Assembly: GCA_041573795.1 (NCBI GenBank)
Contig: JBFFQB010000115.1
Location: forward strand, 1 to 8,860
Length of the DNA: 8,860 nucleotides
Direction of reading: 5' to 3'
DNA from: E44-bin32 sp041573795
Lineage (GTDB): Bacteria > Chloroflexota > Anaerolineae > Anaerolineales > E44-bin32
Shown here: positions 6,742 to 8,860 of the stretch, piece after piece
How the letters are laid out: every line of letters starts with the position of its first letter
How positions within the stretch are numbered: position 1 is the stretch's first letter
Notes under the pieces: generated by a model
Told to the model about the DNA's origin: nothing
What the model saw: only the letters and a program-made list of their open reading frames with translations
The model's database searches: none
Position numbers and translations under genes: made by a program

Positions 6742-6792
6742 TGTTGTTTCAGGTGCTGCTTTGTTCTCGGTGGTCGTTTTCAAAAGAAACGT

Positions 6793-6816
6793 GCCCAGGC
6801 TTGTTACCGCCCGGGC
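6793..6816 (-). promoter_or_regulatory. GC-rich hairpin in the csp leader, terminator-like
   Basis: GCCCGGGC and GCCTGGGC form an eight-pair stem (one G-U) with an eight-base loop in minus-strand RNA. ACGTTTCTTTTG follows, so it could be a weak intrinsic terminator for the upstream nuclease transcript. It could equally be a structural element in the csp leader if the promoter at 6865-6892 is used. Confidence 0.5.
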
Positions 6817-6864
6817 GTTGATCTTGCGACTTCCAGACAGAACGTACATGCAACCTTATGAGAA

Positions 6865-6892
6865 AGCATAACAGGATTTTGGAAACCTGCAA
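6865..6892 (-). promoter_or_regulatory. Candidate extended -10 promoter of the csp gene
   Basis: On the minus strand TTGCAG (6887-6892) and TATGCT (6865-6870) are 16 bp apart, and TG plus one base precedes the -10, making an extended -10. Transcription would begin near 6858, giving a leader of about 140 bases, a length usual for regulated cold-shock genes. Confidence 0.4.
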
Positions 6893-7039
6893 AGGGTTAA
6901 TACCAGTTCGATAATACTTTATTTCACAAACAAAATCGTGCCATTCTCATAGAAAACCACTCGATTGATTGGGTGGGAATCCCAGACGGATTCAACATCA
7001 AGCGCTTGAGAATAAATTCTTCTTCGCGATGAGAATGCC
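6893..7039. other. 3' flank of the nuclease gene with clustered palindromes
   Basis: This is the remainder of the 321-base nuclease-csp gap. It has three close inverted repeats: TGGGAATCCCA (6974-6984), the perfect 12-mer TCAAGCGCTTGA (6998-7009) and AGAATAAATTCT (7009-7020). None is followed by a T-tract on the minus strand. No gene is seen here; a 119-codon minus frame entering from the nuclease region is an overlap frame. Confidence 0.35.
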
Positions 7040-7945
7040 TTAGAATTTTGCGGGGTATTCTTCGGGAAAACAAATGCCGCGGAAGTTGCAGTACTCACAA
7101 ATACGTGGATTATCCACCAATGGAAATTCGTCTTTCTCCACGGGGATATTCGCCTGGATATCGCGGCAGTAATCGTACATCTCAACTGTTTCAGCTCGAA
7201 CCTGGACGGCGAAATTTTCGAGATCTTCAGCATTGAACGTTTCTTCGACCTCGAAGTAGTCCGGCCTGAGGTAGGCAAGCCGGGGCCAGACGCGCTCCGG
7301 GGTTACTTCGAAATGGTAGCATGCCCAGGTTGAGTATCCCATCAACTGCTTGCGATGACGTTCCTGATCTGCCTTGCCCGTCTTCCAGTCGATGATGTGG
7401 TATCCATCTTCAAAGGGGAAGAGAAAATCGACCTTGAAGTAGGCTTTTAGGTCACCCAGCCGCGTCTCCCCAAAACCGGGAGGGTCAATAACCCAACCTT
7501 GCGCATGCTCGACCGCCTTTTCAGCTAGCCAGGTATACCTTTGACTTTCAATCAGATTTAACAAACTTTCCTGGATCCCAGGCGCTACCTCATCCTCACT
7601 GATCTTTTCTACCTGCCCATATACGATTTCTTCGAATTGCTTTGAACGGATAGCATTACGGGCCACGTCTAGTGCATAATCGACGAACTTATCCGTATTG
7701 ATAGGATCCGTACTCTGTCGAAGCCGCCTCAGGAGCGCCTCGATCACTTCATGCACGATGCCCCCGATCTCAAGAGCGATGGTTGAAAGATTGCGATACT
7801 GCATGATCTCACGGCGTGAAAGTTGGGGATCGTACTTGTTGTAATAGTGGTAGAAGTACTTGCGCTTACAAATGGAAAACAGCTCATAGCGGGAATTCGA
7901 CCAACCCAGGATGGGTGTAAAAGGGAATTGTTTAATCTCAGACAT
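7040..7945 (-). CDS. Cas4/RecB-like PD-(D/E)XK nuclease with Fe-S cluster signature
   Basis: This is a 301-residue stand-alone nuclease of the PD-(D/E)XK superfamily (Cas4, AddB and RecB C-terminal type). The likely active site is H65 in GGIVHEVIE, D173 in KVDFLF, D186 and K188 in IIDWKTG, and Q200 with Y204 in RKQLMGY, in the family order. Four cysteines frame the domain as in Cas4 and AddB: C26 in SICKRKYFYHY near the N terminus, then C283-x2-C286-x5-C292 near the C terminus, expected to hold a 4Fe-4S cluster. No helicase domain is fused and no Cas1/Cas2, CRISPR array or AddA is present in the window. A role in DNA end processing or repair is therefore inferred from family only. The start ATG at 7945 has AGGA nine bases upstream. 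It diverges from typA across 235 bp; TATTAT (minus, 7986-7991) is a possible -10 without a good -35, next to the palindrome CCAGTTCTGG (7971-7980). Confidence 0.88.
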   Translation of the reverse strand: MSEIKQFPFTPILGWSNSRYELFSICKRKYFYHYYNKYDPQLSRREIMQYRNLSTIALEIGGIVHEVIEALLRRLRQSTDPINTDKFVDYALDVARNAIRSKQFEEIVYGQVEKISEDEVAPGIQESLLNLIESQRYTWLAEKAVEHAQGWVIDPPGFGETRLGDLKAYFKVDFLFPFEDGYHIIDWKTGKADQERHRKQLMGYSTWACYHFEVTPERVWPRLAYLRPDYFEVEETFNAEDLENFAVQVRAETVEMYDYCRDIQANIPVEKDEFPLVDNPRICEYCNFRGICFPEEYPAKF

Positions 7946-8079
7946 GGGTTAATATCCTGACCTTACCAATCCAGTTCTGGCTTCGATAATAGACAGGTTG
8001 CTACCTCATCTTCTCCCCATTCTACTGCGAACTTGGACAAACGCCGCAAATTACACATGGGGGCATCTGTATCTCCTAC

Positions 8080-8108
8080 TTCACAAGGTGAAGGTAGGAT
8101 GATAATAT
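8080..8108 (+). promoter_or_regulatory. Promoter of typA
   Basis: TTCACA (8080-8085, five of six to the -35 consensus) and TAATAT (8103-8108) are separated by 17 bp, with TGA directly before the -10, an extended -10. An overlapping GATAAT (8101-8106) at 15 bp spacing is the alternative. Transcription would begin near 8113-8116. Confidence 0.6.
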
Positions 8109-8127
8109 TCCTCTTCAAAGCAAAGCG

Positions 8128-8155
8128 ACCTCGGCTCTTTGCAGCCGGGGTTTTT
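8128..8155 (+). terminator. Intrinsic terminator inside the typA leader (candidate attenuator)
   Basis: ACCTCGGCT (8128-8136) pairs with AGCCGGGGT (8143-8151) with one U-G, around the loop CTTTGC, and T5 lies at 8151-8155. It is oriented for the plus strand only and stands between the typA promoter and start codon, with no other plus-strand gene ending upstream. GCAAAG (8120-8125) is perfectly complementary to the loop, and CCTCTT (8110-8115) to AAGAGG (8163-8168), so competing folds exist. Confidence 0.7.
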
Positions 8156-8180
8156 ACGTGTAAAGAGGGAATTAGGAACA

Positions 8181-8860
8181 ATGGAATCAAGTCGCAATGA
8201 TCTACGCAATATCGCCATCATCGCCCACGTGGACCATGGCAAAACAACGCTGGTCGACGGCATGTTGAAACAAGCCAAAACCTTTCGTGACAACCAGGAA
8301 GTTGAAGAACGGGTGATGGACAACAATGAGCTCGAGCGCGAGCGCGGTATCACCATTCTGGCAAAGAATACTGCTATCAACCTTTGGGACTCACAAGCTA
8401 GCGCTGCGGTTAAGATCAATATTATTGATACCCCTGGCCATGCCGATTTCGGTGCGGAAGTTGAGCGCGTGATGAATATGGTCGACGGCGTGCTGCTGCT
8501 CATCGATGCTGCCGAAGGGCCCATGCCACAGACGCGCTTCGTCTTGAAGAAGGCGCTGGAAATGCAGCACCGTGTCGTCGTTGTGATCAATAAGGTTGAC
8601 CGACGTGGTGCCGATCCTGTGGCAGCCTTGAACCAGACCTTCGACCTCTTCATCCAGCTCGGGGCCAGTGATGAGCAGGCTGACTTCCCGGTGATTTACA
8701 CCAATGCGGTCTGTGGGCAAGCAGGTCTCACGCCAGAACTTGGAGAGAACCTCCAGCCCTTGTTCGAGGCAATCTTGCACAACATTCCCTGCCCTTCAGC
8801 TGATACGGAAGCACCTTTCCAGATGCTGGTCACGACACTGGGCTACGATTCATACCGCGG
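8181..8860 (+). CDS. typA: Translational GTPase TypA/BipA, 5' part only
   Basis: The first 226 codons of a ribosome-binding GTPase related to EF-G, implicated in 50S subunit assembly and in growth under cold and stress in other bacteria. The frame is open to the right edge; the full protein is normally about 600 residues, so domains II to the C-terminal domain are outside. All G motifs are visible: G1 AHVDHGKT (15-22), G2 in RGITI (55-59), G3 DTPGH (83-87), G4 NKVD (137-140), and a G5-like TNAVCG (174-179). ERERGITILAKNTA and EAEGP-like AAEGPMPQTRFVLKKAL are typical of TypA rather than LepA or EF-G. The ATG at 8181 is fixed by conservation of the N terminus; an AGGA is only three bases away and GAGGG eleven, so the ribosome site is not ideal. 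The leader carries a promoter and an intrinsic terminator, suggesting control of elongation into the gene. Confidence 0.96.
   Translation, partial: MESSRNDLRNIAIIAHVDHGKTTLVDGMLKQAKTFRDNQEVEERVMDNNELERERGITILAKNTAINLWDSQASAAVKINIIDTPGHADFGAEVERVMNMVDGVLLLIDAAEGPMPQTRFVLKKALEMQHRVVVVINKVDRRGADPVAALNQTFDLFIQLGASDEQADFPVIYTNAVCGQAGLTPELGENLQPLFEAILHNIPCPSADTEAPFQMLVTTLGYDSYR

Noticed and set aside
6919..7278. Minus-strand frame of 119 codons at the nuclease 3' end
   Set aside because: It overlaps the nuclease C-terminal region, including the Fe-S cysteine segment, in another frame; composition is Ser/Arg/Lys rich with no recognisable domain.
7040..7945. CRISPR-Cas adaptation module suggested by the Cas4-like nuclease
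   Set aside because: No cas1, cas2 or repeat-spacer array is present anywhere in the window; the same motifs occur in non-CRISPR nucleases.
8081..8653. Long minus-strand frame (190 codons) opposite typA, and another at 8391-8780
   Set aside because: Both are antisense to the unmistakable TypA GTPase domain, are Ser/Arg rich or patternless, and have no ribosome site.
1..8860. tRNA, rRNA, insertion sequence, integrase or attachment site
   Set aside because: No T-loop-like GTTCGAAT or GTTCAAAT stretch, transposase motif, terminal inverted repeat pair or long direct repeat was seen on either strand by eye; a tRNAscan or ISfinder search was not possible.

Overview
This 8.86 kb bacterial chromosomal window has moderate GC. 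It carries eight confidently recognised protein genes, mostly housekeeping or general accessory functions, plus several regulatory structures. No gene fixes the taxonomy. The protein styles (TetA-like MFS pump, YbdG-type channel, stand-alone Fe-S RecB-like nuclease, CBU_0592-like small membrane protein, TypA) would fit an environmental Chloroflexota (Anaerolineae-like) genome, but that is a weak impression rather than a demonstration.

Layout. Positions 1-208 hold no firm gene, only a short minus-strand frame open to the left edge. On the minus strand follow a YbdG-like miniconductance mechanosensitive channel (209-1414), a class I SAM methyltransferase (1565-2215) and a four-helix membrane protein with a TTG start (2535-2981). 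A divergent junction then leads to two plus-strand genes: a TetA/TCR-type MFS exporter (about 3129-4415) and a secreted, probably lipid-anchored PHB-depolymerase/feruloyl-esterase-like hydrolase (4636-5601). The esterase meets a small three-helix membrane protein (5605-5853, minus) tail to tail, with three bases between stop codons. Positions 5854-6460 are gene-poor with only degraded-looking frames. A cold-shock protein (6509-6718, minus) follows, with a clear intrinsic terminator and a long structured leader. Then come a Cas4/RecB-like PD-(D/E)XK nuclease with a four-cysteine Fe-S signature (7040-7945, minus) and, divergent from it, the 5' part of the translational GTPase gene typA/bipA (8181 to the right edge).

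How the genes work together. No multi-gene pathway, CRISPR array, defence island, mobile element or tRNA is evident. The most interesting material is regulatory. The typA leader has a good promoter followed, before the start codon, by an orphan intrinsic terminator whose loop is complementary to an upstream segment, as in an attenuator. The csp leader contains a GC-rich hairpin and a small perfect hairpin displaying the Shine-Dalgarno sequence in its loop, suggesting RNA-level control. Both genes are associated with cold or stress in other bacteria, so RNA-based control in both would make sense, but this is inference from the sequence alone. I did not find a convincing new multi-gene system.
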